This document shows positions 48,201-60,100 of a stretch of DNA of 64,000 nucleotides, in pieces (position 1 is the stretch's first letter; each line of letters begins with the position of its first letter). Made by a program: the position numbers and the translations under genes. The DNA comes from Plutella xylostella. Its lineage: Eukaryota; Arthropoda; Insecta; Lepidoptera; Plutellidae. The notes below the pieces were generated by a model. It was not told the origin of the DNA. It saw only the letters and a list, made by a program, of their open reading frames with translations, and searched no databases. The stretch covers positions 5,022,001 to 5,086,000 of the forward strand of contig NC_064002.1 in assembly GCF_932276165.1 (NCBI RefSeq), written 5' to 3'.

Positions 48201-51200
48201 GGTACCAAATAAATAAAGGTTTTAAAAGTACATATGTCTAAATAAAATGTATTAGCTTCGTACAAATTGATACGTTGTACTGTACGAAGCACGACATCAT
48301 CGTACGACGCAATCTCGTCGCCAAATCTTTTGTTAGAAAAACTCGTTAAAATTGACACGAAATTTCGCGGCGACGACATTAGACGTGTCGCTCGGATAGG
48401 CGTCGATGGACAATATATAAATAGATGGATGTCCTCGCCATTGACTCGAGGAAGTGTGATGGATCGGATCAGGCCCGTCGATTCGCGGCCTCTATTCGAT
48501 CCGCCGGTTGTTTTCAATAAAAATGTCGGCGGCGATCGGCGCTGCGTCGTCGCAGACGCATTTAGCCTGGCCCCGAGCCAACCGCGGTGCATGCGTGCCC
48601 CTCTCCCCTTGCAGCCACCGCCAAGGTCGACCTAGCTCACTATGCACCTAAACCATTACTTACATCCTTCTTTTTTCACATGAATCGGACGGATTGGACA
48701 TTCTAAAGTTAGAAGCAGCTGAGACGGTTTGAGATCGATACTACACACATTCCGTTGTAATTACGTCGCTAATGCGTAATGAATGTAAAAAGAAAAATTG
48801 GCGCATTGTAGCTGTTTATATTTTCGAGGTGAGCGCACGAATAGTAGCTACCCCTGAAGATTTCAGAATGTCACGGCTCGACGAGAACAACCTTGCGTCC
48901 GTGACGACCGACTGACATAATACAACATTTGGAATTTCTCACATTTCTCTTCAATTCGTTATACCGTCATGTCAGTTTTGTAGGATTATAGTTGCAGTTT
49001 AAAATTAGAGTAACAGACAAAGTACCAACGAAACACATTAGTTAAGAAGTTCCGATGTATGCTCTCCGCTCCCCTGGATAGGCAACCTCATACAAGTAGC
49101 CGGCAGTACCTAGGTAATGGTAGAAAAACAAGATTAGAGTGTTACAACTGATTTTTGGCTGATGGTAATGAGTCTATACTCTACGCCATCGGATTGAACT
49201 TGTAATGCAGGGTGTGGCGCGGTGCCATTGGTGCGATGACGTCCAGGCGCTACGAGTCCTCTCCTATCATTCGTCCACAAAAGCACCATGGTTCCTACTA
49301 TAGTAACATGCTTTTTTATTAATTCCAGGTGACTCCTGGGTCGCCAGCGGGCCGCGACCTGGTGCGTGGCGACATCATCGCCAAGATCGACGACTACGAC
49401 GCCCGGGACCTGCGTCACGAGGATGCGCAGAACCTCTTCAAGAACGCACAGAACCAAATCAGAATTGTCGTGCAAAGGTAATGAGGAACACTGATGTTTG
49501 GGTGGTCTGTTTGGCAGTCTAGTAGGCGCGAGGGATAGGTATTGGGAATTTGAAACCTAAGATGGTGAAGTAGGTGGAATATGGTTATCGAATTTGCCTG
49601 AGAATAACTGTGTTATTTGATATTGAGCGCTGTAAAATAAGCTTCTTAGAGCTACAACTATCCACATGGTCCTAAAAATATTTATACTGCTTCTAATGAT
49701 CCCCAGCGGATATACATCATCACCGCCCGTCACATTTCGAGCCAAAATGGCTTATTACAGCCATTTGATATCATTTTCAATGCGAAACGTTAAATACTCA
49801 ATGGTGCTGTAACTATGCCAGAAATCATCGGAGCTTCTGTCCATACAAACATCCGCCATAAAAATACTGCATGCTCATTGGTCTATTTCAAGTTACTACG
49901 GTGGATTGGATCGAACGGATACTGGAGCTGGATGAGTAACTTAAATAGAGAAAAAGCTACCATTTAAATATATTTCGAATGCCTTTTCATAATTTCACGC
50001 TTGTCTGTCGCAAGAGGAGCAGACTAATGACTATTATCAATAAAAAATACAGACCTCTTTAGCTTCAAAAATCTTATTGTCTGATTAGAAATTGGCTTAA
50101 ACAAAAAGGGATAGGGTGTGTAAGCTGGACCTGAAGACCTGGCTTGTAAGGGTATATTTAGTACATAATTTTACAGCTACAGATGTCTGTATTTTTTATT
50201 GAGTAGCGTGGACGTAGAAAAAGCTAGCTATCCATAATTATGATAATGTTTGGATGTTATCTTATCTGAGCTTTCTACTTATTACTTTTTAAATTTTAAC
50301 AGTACCTATCTACAACGGATTCAGTCCATTGTTTTTCCTACGTCCATATTCAACAACCGCTAGTAATTCCATGCTATACTCATGTCCACGCTAATTCCCC
50401 GGTGCTAGGGGTGCGGCGGGTTCGCATCTGTACTCTGTGCCTCGGACGTCGGGCTCTTTCGTAGGTCGAGTGCACACGCCCACATTCTATCACGAGTACT
50501 CTGAGTAAGACTTTCCACCGTACCACCATTAATTTAAGGCTCGAGGTGGACTAGCAAGCAGCAACAGCAATAACAGCGTTGGAACCTTTGATAATCAATA
50601 AAGTTGGAACCTAACAAACGCTTTAACAGGTGGTGGTGCGGTGGTTGCCCTTTAATGTGGTGTCGTTCTATCGGTGTTTAACATATTCATAATCGTATCT
50701 AGTTTAACTGAACGAACTGTATATTAATTATCTTAATTCCCAAGCAGTTTACGGATTGATTTCATGGATAATTTTGTACTCATGTGGATTTCCTCGGTGG
50801 CAGTGTACCCAGCGAAAGCAAATATTTCGCTTATTTTTTTTGTCTAAATCACAAAATGTTATTTTTGCGCCACCGCAACGCATCCGCTCTACCGCGCCTT
50901 ATCGCCTTCCAAAAATGACTAAAAACATTAAATTCAAGGAATCAATCTGAAAACATAAGTCTTACTATATTTTTAAAGCATTTAAAGATTATATGCATTG
51001 TATTCTGTATCAAACCTCTATATGAATGTATGATAGTGTATTTTAATCTAGAGAAACATCCTTTTTTTAAAACTTATTTATATATTTACTTCCCATATAA
51101 TTAACATAGATATTTAATAGGGACGGGTTTACCATATTATTTCCTCAATATTTACTTACTATGATCCACTTATTGACTCTTGCTATATACCTTATTTTTA

Positions 51201-53605
51201 TCTGAAATCCCGTGTACTGAGTGTGAGTTTTGATAGTTATCGTTTTATTATAATTAAATAAACGCAGCGCCCCTTGCATTAACTATTGACAAAAGATGTA
51301 TGCAGTTGACATAATAATATGAAAAATATATCATCATAATCTTCGTTATCCATCAAAACTGCATCATTAGCTCACATACATACTACACATACTACATGTA
51401 GTACCTATTCGCAAGTCAGATAATTATAGCTTATTCAAAGGAAAAAACTTGATTTTTTAATCATGTGAAATGTACCTAGGTAGATCATTTCAATTAGCTA
51501 CATTATGCCCCTTATGTTACATACTGTTTTACACCCTTTATGTATTGTATCTGTAACTATAAATACCTATTGTAGTTTGATCGTTTCCCTTCTGTGTAGC
51601 ATCTAGCATGTAATGTTTGAACTTGAATTTTCATAAAACATTCATACGAGATCTATTTATGCGTTCTGCCAAAACGATATCAACTTACTATGACGCGTGA
51701 GACAGAGCAATGACTTCAATGAAATTTCTGTAGCTAAAACTAAAGGAAACTTGTCCTTGTCATCCAAAATTAACTGGGGACATAATTAGCGAATGCCTGC
51801 CTAGTATCAAATAGAACAAAGTTATATTTATTATATATAAAAGCGACATCTAACGGATGAAACGATCAACTATCACTATACCATCTGAAACGGTTATGCA
51901 AAAACAGTATTCAGTAAAATACTTATACGGTTCCGTAATATCAACAAATATACATATAGATAAAGAAACATTTAATTGACACACTAATAATAACGATATA
52001 ATATATGTATTAGCAAACAGTAAAATACAAAACGCAGAATGAAATAAACTCAAAAAGGCACCGGCTCAGCTGTAGTCAATAAAGGCCTGGTTTTCTGCTC
52101 GATATCCAAGTTCCCTAAATGTCACAAAATGCTCGTTCGTCTAGTAAAGTGAGATTGTTTGGGAAAGATGCATGCTACCATTACCGGGTGTTAAGGCATG
52201 TCATGTGTGTAGGGATGTGGACCGTCAGATGCCCAGTGGGACGCCCTCAGCGCCGCGGTCGCCGCTGCCAGCTTCTGCGGTCTCGCCATCCTACAGGTAA
52301 TACTCATATTACATTTGTGTGCTTTTGTTATACCTACTTAATTAACATCGCTGACTCAACTTAATCCTTAATAAAGCATGGGTTCTTTAAACTTTTCAAA
52401 TATTCCCATAGCCTATTAAGGGTTAATAGCAGTAGTAACTGAATTAGTAATCTAATCTTCCCGATCCTGCTTTGACAAACTGGGTGCATCTTATACTGTT
52501 ATATGGTAAAGTGTCATAATTATACTTGTTCTTGTACTCTTTGTCATCAACTTGACAAACATTAGCTAGACTAGCGCTAGTCACTGTGGATGTGGATCAG
52601 ACATGCAGATTCGTTGTCAGCAAGGAAGTACTCTATATATTTTTGTCACTCGCTGACAGTCATGAACTTTGTGTCATTTTCATCTCACCCTCAGCCATAG
52701 CCATATCATTGATATCAATGCGATTATCATAATGATAGAGCGGTTGCCAAGTTACGAAATCTCGCATTGTATGACCATGCGTGGTAACAGCCAACTATTG
52801 TTTCCTATTCGGGAGTTTGTTTATTCGAAGAGCGCACTGTTAATATGTTGCCAAATTAATTAGTAAATGCTAGTATCTATGTAGATCTATGTATTATATT
52901 ATATTTAATATCCAGTATGTATAAAAAATCTCGATAGGATTATGTACTTATGATACTTAGTTGTATAGGTAATATTTTTATATGAGACCCTGTCCAATAT
53001 TAATTCCCTTAATTCTTATTATTTAAATGCTGTTTGGCTTTGCTAAATGTTTAATTTACTAAACAGCTCGATGAGATTAAAAATACTTACTTAATTGCAA
53101 AACTAAAATCTGCCTTAACTAGCCCTTAATTTTACCTCTTAACCTACCTGCTTAGAAACTGTTAACTATATACTATCTGCAAATAACTGAAGGTATAAAT
53201 CTTAATTTCAAATGTTAAAACTAGTCACAAGTAAAATAGAGGTTTACCGTTGTCATGAATCTGACAAAATATTAACTTCTTTGGTGGTAAGTACAAAAAA
53301 TTGTCTACACCCTAAAACAGACTTTCAAATACCTCTGTATTATAGCCAAACAATCTTTAATATCGCAACCAAATTAAGATTTATGCCTTCACCACACCAC
53401 CCAACTTCTAACCACCTATATACCTCGCAGGACGCCAAGCCCGATGGCGGCTCCTCCATACCGCGGGGGCGCCGGCCCAGAGTCCCTGCCGCGGACGCCC
53501 ATCCCGCCTTACCCCGTGCAGACTGAAGGGGAATACCGGGCCATGATGCTGTCTCCCTCCTCCAACAGGACTGACGATACGTGCGACGAGTCGCTGCAGA
53601 GCCAG
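44418..53605 (+). CDS. Zasp66: Z-disc PDZ protein, Zasp66-like (5' exons, incomplete)
   Basis: Muscle Z-line scaffold of the ALP/Enigma (Zasp) group whose N-terminal PDZ domain binds alpha-actinin. Exons seen: 44418-44531, 49329-49477, 52237-52296, 53431-53605; phases join (0, 2, 2, 0) for 166 codons, continuing off the recognisable part. PDZ residues about 5-88: carboxylate-binding loop WGLRL, then GGADLATPLIVTR in exon 1; GSPAGRDLVRGDIIAKID, DYDARDLRHEDAQ and IRIVVQR in exon 2. The wording is closer to fly Zasp66 than to Zasp52 as I recall them. Exons 3 and 4 code for a Ser/Pro-rich linker (TPSAPRSPLP; RTPIPPYPVQTEGEYRAMM). Exon 3 (60 nt, phase 2-2) has a weak acceptor and may be optional. 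The 5' region is GC-rich. Remaining exons lie in or beyond the long intron to the right. Confidence 0.72.
44532..45031. other. Zasp66-like intron 1, left part
   Basis: No further coding sequence recognised. CpG-containing and moderately GC-rich near the exon, falling to AT-rich. Confidence 0.4.
45032..45250 (+). repeat. Dispersed repeat, copy 1, with CAGA microsatellite
   Basis: Starts ACTAGCTGTACCCGCGCGCT and ends TTATAATATTAGTTAGGAT. It includes AAATCCGTTCAGTAGTTTTGG and, at 45184-45218, about nine CAGA units. It is paralogous to 46702-46898. This is a very common lepidopteran repeat wording; its class was not resolved. Confidence 0.7.
46702..46898 (+). repeat. Dispersed repeat, copy 2
   Basis: Same element as 45032-45250 in the same orientation, at about 85-90% similarity by eye, with only two or three CAGA units. 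The microsatellite expansion in copy 1 therefore arose within the element. Confidence 0.7.
46899..49328. other. Zasp66-like intron 1, right part
   Basis: No exon recognised. The stretch 48240-48600 is GC-richer and open in two frames on opposite strands, with repeated CGTACGA/GTCGC words. It could be a repeat or a regulatory block, but I cannot support a gene. Confidence 0.4.
49478..52236. other. Zasp66-like intron, nothing recognised
   Basis: AT-rich intronic sequence with no supported exon, RNA gene or bounded transposon. Confidence 0.45.
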
Positions 53606-56166
53606 GTCAGTTTCGTTTTTTAATTGGTAGCAGGCACCTTTCGAGGCGACTCTCCTTGTGAGTTACTGTGGCTATATGCTGCAGCGGCTAGATCCACTGC
53701 TCCATGGATCCCTGATGTCAGACTGTTGTCTGACTGAAGGTATAGTGCCTATAGGTTATGACCGAGTTGTCGAGAGCAATGTCACTATAGGTTTAAATCA
53801 CGTAGTTTACAGAACGGGTAGCTTGGTAGTAGGCACTGTCTTAATTCGGTAGTCGTTCACTGCTGGATGTTTAGGGTCCTAAGGAGCGCCCAAACACTCT
53901 GTCAATGACCATCGTCATCATCAGCTGATAATCGCCCACTGTTGGACAGAGCGCATCACAAACTACTCTCATCCAATACCTACTTACTAGTTTCTGTAGC
54001 CACTATAGGTATATGATTACACATTTATGAACTATCGCTTGCAAACCTGTCCTTCTTCTTACGTCTACCTATGCAGAAAACCAGGGACATAAGGCTATCG
54101 CTATAGCATAGTATTATCAACACATCCACCACAACACATATTGTCCACCTATATTTACTTACACCTACCTTTAAAATAAACTTTATTTTGAATCACAACA
54201 ATCCAAGCACAACCCCATCAGTCATCCTCCCTTCAGAGTGATAGTGTAGGATGCGGTGTCATAAGCGCCCTCCGTCGCTTGGTGCCCTGCCAAGTGGATC
54301 GAAACACTCCGTTTACCCGTCACCATGGAAGTAATAATACAACAGGAATGCGCACTGCACCAAAAAAACGAGCCGACAGAGATAGTCAGCACGGAGCCCT
54401 CCATCTCTTTCTATTTTTGGTGACCATAATTTTAGGTAATTCATGAGACATCACTTCTAATCTATCATGTCGCGAATAGGTGTCGATGGTCTCAAAGTCA
54501 CCTATTATTCGAATAATTCGATTGCAATGTAGGTACGAATGTATTTTGGCGATATAACATTCGAGTAAACAAATGGGGTGAAGGTAAAATTTGTATAGAT
54601 GTGCAAACTGCAATGTAATATTGATATGTTTTTTTTCCATATCAATTAGATATTTATAAACATTTTCATAACTGTCTGTGCATAAATAACTGTTAATTGG
54701 TGTGTACAGTAAAACTATAAAGTCCTGAAATCGGAAGTGGATCCTAACTAATTGCTGAAGACCGTATTTAATCGATCTATTATATTTATTAAAAGATAAA
54801 TCCGTTAAAAAGCCATTATCAATCGGTATTTAATTTTTAAAATTGATGTACAGGTAAGTAAATAACTGACAATGATAAAAAGTCTTAGCAAAATCGCACT
54901 CTTTATTGTCAGGACTTTATAGTTCGACTGTAACGATAATAAACACTTACGATGAATCGGGATTTATCATCGTGTTTAAAATGATGAAAATTTGTGGGAA
55001 TTACTTGGAACCACCTTTGCTATGTTTCTTCATTGGAAGGAAAGCTGAAATTTGGGAAAATATAATTTTAAGTAAATAAAATTAAGTTGGGTGTAGTATT
55101 GACAAGAAAGTGTCAAAACAGGTTAACATTAAACGCAACTATGTACCTAAAACGTGTTTACTCTGTGGGTGTTCCGTTTATATAGTCTATTTGATGAAAA
55201 TCATAAGATTTCAAAAAGAAATCTCAACCTAAGTGCTTCCGCCGGTTTTAAGCTTGATAAATTATCTTATAATACTCATATCTATCACCAAAAAAATCAA
55301 CAGCTCATAACTCTTTACCAGCCTTATAAGATAACAGCCACAATAATACCTAATGATACTTAGGTATAAAATAAAACAAAAAGTTGAATGAAACAGGTCC
55401 TAATTAATGGAAAGTGATTCAAAAGTACGAATGAATGGTCACCCTAACCATAACGTCTCTCACAACAGTATAAACGTCATCCGTCATCTTGAAAACTTCG
55501 GTCTTGTCGTAAAGTATTTAGAAAAACTACCAATATTTTTTATGAAATTATTATTCATTCAAATACCAAATATTTCATTGAAATTACATGTTAATAATGA
55601 TTAATTATACATTTGTATGTATACAAATGATATGATATACAGTAGTCTTTGAGTAAATTTAATTTTTTTTTTGCATAGCTCTCTTCGTACAAAATCTACT
55701 AAAGTTTACACAACTAAATCCTGGCAATTGTTAGAAAGAGAGGAAGGGCTCTGTGGTAACCCTCCCTATCGGCTCGCGGCCTCTTTCACTTCAAATATAA
55801 ATCTTAAGGTGAATTCGTTAGGTGTATTTTTGTTTGCATCATTTTGGTGAGTGCGCATTCCTGTTGTAATATTACTTCCATGCCCGTCACGCAGTTTGTA
55901 CTTGTCACTCCGTTTTACACTTACATGTTCAGTGTCAAATAATTAAATCGAAATAACTAATGTTTGTATTGTGAGTACTGAAGAATACATGGGTTTGGTC
56001 CTTGCTATTCGAATAGCATTCTGTAAATTTCTTCTAACGATAAATGACAGGGTTTTAATTTTTTTGGTCAATTCGAAATATAAATACTAGTTGCTTGAAG
56101 AGCTACATAAATGATGCTCCCATTACTCAAGATCAAGAAGTATGACTCTTGATGCTGATATAAATG
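53606..56166. other. Zasp66-like intron, nothing recognised
   Basis: No further exon identified up to the MITE. A short retroposon-like phrase (CATCATCAGCTGATAATCGC) is present near 53917-53936. Confidence 0.4.
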
Positions 56167-56800
56167 TAAATGTCGCAGGCATCTGGTTTAATCTCCTGTT
56201 TGATTGAACCGCTAGCCCGTTCATTGGATGACGCTACTCAGTTGAATGACTAAAGAACAACTCGTCAAGTGGTTGACTGTAACGTCCAACGTCTTGACTG
56301 AACGTTATTCAGCGAAGTCGTTAAATGGGATATAGTATAGCAACTTTGTAATGTCTGGTTAGGATGAACATGACCAGACAAGATTCAACAAAAAGACTAT
56401 GTTGCAAAGCTCTCATCTCACAAATTAACTAAACAATAACAATAAACGTACCTTGATATTGTTGTTCATAATTATCCAGTTTCAGCACATTTTTTTCTTT
56501 GAAACTATCCGCCGGCGGTGTAATAATAGGTAAATCCATGTTGTCACACTATTTTAACATAAATATCGCACTTTAAAGCTAATTTATTTGCAAATAATAA
56601 CAATACAAGTGCTTTTTGTGTCAGCTGTTCGCTGTTAGACGCCATATTTGTTTTATTCACCACCTGACTGATTTTAAGTCCGCTAACTAGTTGGACGTTT
56701 TGTGACGCTTGTACAATCAACGTTCGGCCTAGTCATACAACTGAATAGCGTCATCCAATGAACGGGCTAGCGGTTCAATCAAACAGGAGATTAAACCAGA

Positions 56801-57082
56801 TAGTTGAGTGTTAGGCTCCTGGTGCTATGCTTCTGGGAACTCCTAACTTCTTCAATGAAACTCAGATAGAATTTAGACAAAACTGTATTAATTAAAATAG
56901 GCGCTGATTGTGCAAAAGGCCGAGAAATTTATGTTGCGCGGTCGCAGAGAGCTGAGCGAGAGTGTGTGCCGCGCCGCGATGTCTCGGAGCTCGCATCGCG
57001 CGAGTGGTGGAGGCACGAAGATTGCCGATGATCCCCGAGGCGATGTAGGCAGGTTGTAGGTGTAGGCGTTCCGGTCGGAACA
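56801..57082 (-). repeat. BEL 3' LTR
   Basis: On the minus strand the LTR begins TGTTCCGACCGGAACGCC and ends CACTCAACTA. It is the copy downstream of pol. The adjacent purine-rich stretch CCGGGGAGTA just upstream (minus) may serve as polypurine tract. Confidence 0.9.
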
Positions 57083-57109
57083 TACTCCCCGGGTTGAAGA
57101 GCTGTGTCT

Positions 57110-60100
57110 TCAAGAAGTTGAAACAGGAAGGGGGCATAGGTTGTTGTATGCCCTTGTGATGGTCCCCTTCTTTGTCAGGATCTCCGCGACTCGGCTGCGG
57201 CCATCAGGACCCGGCTTGACGTCGGTCACTCTTCCCAGCAGCCAGAGTAGCGGGGGTTGGTTCATGTCCTTGACCAAGACCATGGTGCCGGTCTTCAGGT
57301 CTTGTCCATCTGTCTGCCATTTTGTGCGTTGCTGGAGAAGAGATATGTATTCATTAGCGTAACGCTGCCAAAAATGGTGACGCAACTTCTCAATCCTCTC
57401 GTGACGCTCAAGTTGCTGAAGGTTGACGTCGGCGACCTGAGGACCAGGGACTGAGGTGAGTGGCCGTCCAATTAGGAAATGGGCAGGGGACAAGTAAGAA
57501 AGATCAGAAGGATCGGAGGATAGAGGCGTCAAGGGTCTGGAATTTAAAATAGCCTCTATCTGAATCAGACATGTGGAGAGCTCTTCATAGGTTAAGTGAG
57601 TAAGATTTAGGACTCTACGAAGCAAATGTTTTGTGGATTTTACGGCTGATTCCCATAAGCCCCCGAAGTGGGGTGAGTAGGCAGGAATGAATTTAAAATC
57701 GATGCCATGATTGGCAATGTCTGCCTCTATATCTTTGGAGGAACTTTCAAGAAGACGTGTGAGCTCGTTGAACGCTCCGACGAAGTTGGTGCCGTTGTCG
57801 CAGTAGACGCGCTGAGATTTGCCACGACGAGCCGTGAAACGGGAAAAGGCTGCGAGGAATCCCTCCTTAGTGAGGTCGGACACCAGCTCCAGGTGGACGG
57901 CTCTGACTGCAAAGCAGACAAACACACAGATATAAGACTTGTGCAATCTGCACCCTCTACCTTTGCGGTCTGCTATCAGCACTGGCCCGGCATAATCTAC
58001 TCCTACATTTAAGAATGGGAACTCAAGATGTGTTCTGTCAGTAGGTAGATTCCCCATTTTGATTTGGATAGGTTGTGACTTGAAGCGTACACAACGTACA
58101 CACTGGCGGACAATCTTCTTAGAAAGGTTTTTACCATTTAATGGCCAGTAACTAAGTCGTATGTTGGCTAATAATATTTGAGGTCCAGCATGAAACAAGG
58201 CTTTGTGCATGGCTTCGAATATGAGTTTGGTTAAATGATGGTTATTGCCAAGTAGTATGGGGTGCTTAACATCATAAGTGTAGTGTGAGTTATCTAAGCG
58301 ACCACCCACACGGATTATGTCCTGTGAATCAATAAATGGAGAAAGGCTAATTAATCTGTTTTTCTTATGCAGGCTTTGATTATTTTTAAGGATTTTGTAT
58401 TCATCAGGAAACATTTCCTGTTGGGCAGATCTGATGATAAGGGTCTTTGCTGACTGAAGGTCTGAAGATGTTAAAGAGCCTGAGCTTTTAGGGTTAGATT
58501 TACAATTTTGAATGAATCTGAGTATGTAAGCAATAACTCGGATTAACTTTGTTATTGATGAAGATTTATGAATGAGGGCAGAAATTAAATTATTAGAGCT
58601 GCAGTCATTGGTTTCATCTGCAACATCCGCGTGCATCACAACTTCAGGCAGTACAAGATTTTGTAAGAGGGGAGATGGGGGAAAATCGATTTCTTTATGT
58701 TTGAGGAAATCGGGACCTGACCACCAAAGAGTTGAAGAGCCAATGGAATCAGCTTTCATCCCCCGTGAGTTTAAATCAGCCGGGTTGCTTTTAGACGGCA
58801 CGTAGCTCCACGTCTGGTTGATCGTAGCTTCTTGAATTTCGCTCACTCTGTTGCGGACGAAACTGTTGAGTCTACTCGGTGACGCAGACAGCCATCCCAG
58901 CACAATGGTAGAGTCGCACCAGAAGTAGCAGTGGCTCAAAGGAAGGGTAAGTGACTGGCGTACCTTAAGGTAGAGACGTGTGCCTAACAACGCGCCACAC
59001 AACTCTAGGCGAGGGATCGTGGATGCTTTGATGGGTGAAACCTTGTTTTTTGATGCTAGCAGGCGAACACTGACGGAGCCGTCGACTGCTACTGCTCTTA
59101 CATAGACACACGCGCCGTATGCCTTTTCAGAAGCGTCTGTAAATGTGTGGTATTCAATTAAGACTGAAGAGTCACATAAGACCCAGCGAGGAATGCGGAT
59201 GGAATTAAGAGCTGGAAGTGACTGAATAAAATCATTGAATTTTAGTTTTATGTCTGTGGGAACGCTAGAGTCCCAATCACATTTTTGAATCCACAGATGC
59301 TGTAAGAGCATTTTAGCCAGTACCACACATGGTCCTACTAGGCCCATGGGGTCAAAGACCTGGCTAACAATTGATAGTATGGTACGTTTTGTAATTTTGT
59401 TTGGGACAGTCAATTCAATTGTAAAAAACAAGTTATCTAAATTAGAATCCCAATACAGGCCAAGAGTTTTACTGGGGGAAGCATCATTTAAGTTAAGGGT
59501 TTTTTCTATGTTGTGTTTGTCAAAATTTGAAATTGATTCTAATATTGATTTATTGTTCGACTGCCACTTTCTAAGATTAAATTTTGCTGATCCGAGCGTC
59601 TGAACAACCCCATTGCATAGCTCGACAACTGAGTCTACTGTGTCTCCTCCGCTTAAGAAATCGTCTACGTAAAAATCGTGCTTGATAGAGTCTCTTACTG
59701 CTGGTTCTGTAGACTGGTCTGCGAGTGTCGTTAAACATTTGGTTGCGAGATATGCGGCTGCAGCTGTTCCATAAGTCAAAGTTTTAAGAGTGTAGGATTT
59801 TAAGGGCTCGGATCTGTCAAATCTGAATAATATTTGTTGTAACGAGCGCTGATGAGGCTCTACTAAAACTGCACGGTACATTTTTTCGACGTCGCCCGTT
59901 ACAACAAATTTATGTTGCCTAAATCGCAATAAGATTGATAGCAAGTCGTCCTGAAATGTTGGCCCTACCATCTGGATATCGTTGAAAGACTTGCCTGAGC
60001 TGGTACGGGCTGAGCAGTCGTACACGACTCTCAATTTTGTGGTGGTGCTGGACTCTCGAACCACCCCATGATGTGGCATGTAGTATTTTTTATCAGAAGA

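Noticed and set aside
48194..48635. Overlapping open frames on both strands (122 and 132 codons)
   Set aside because: GC-richer sequence is open on both strands by chance; no known domain and no splice context. Could be a repeat or a regulatory block.
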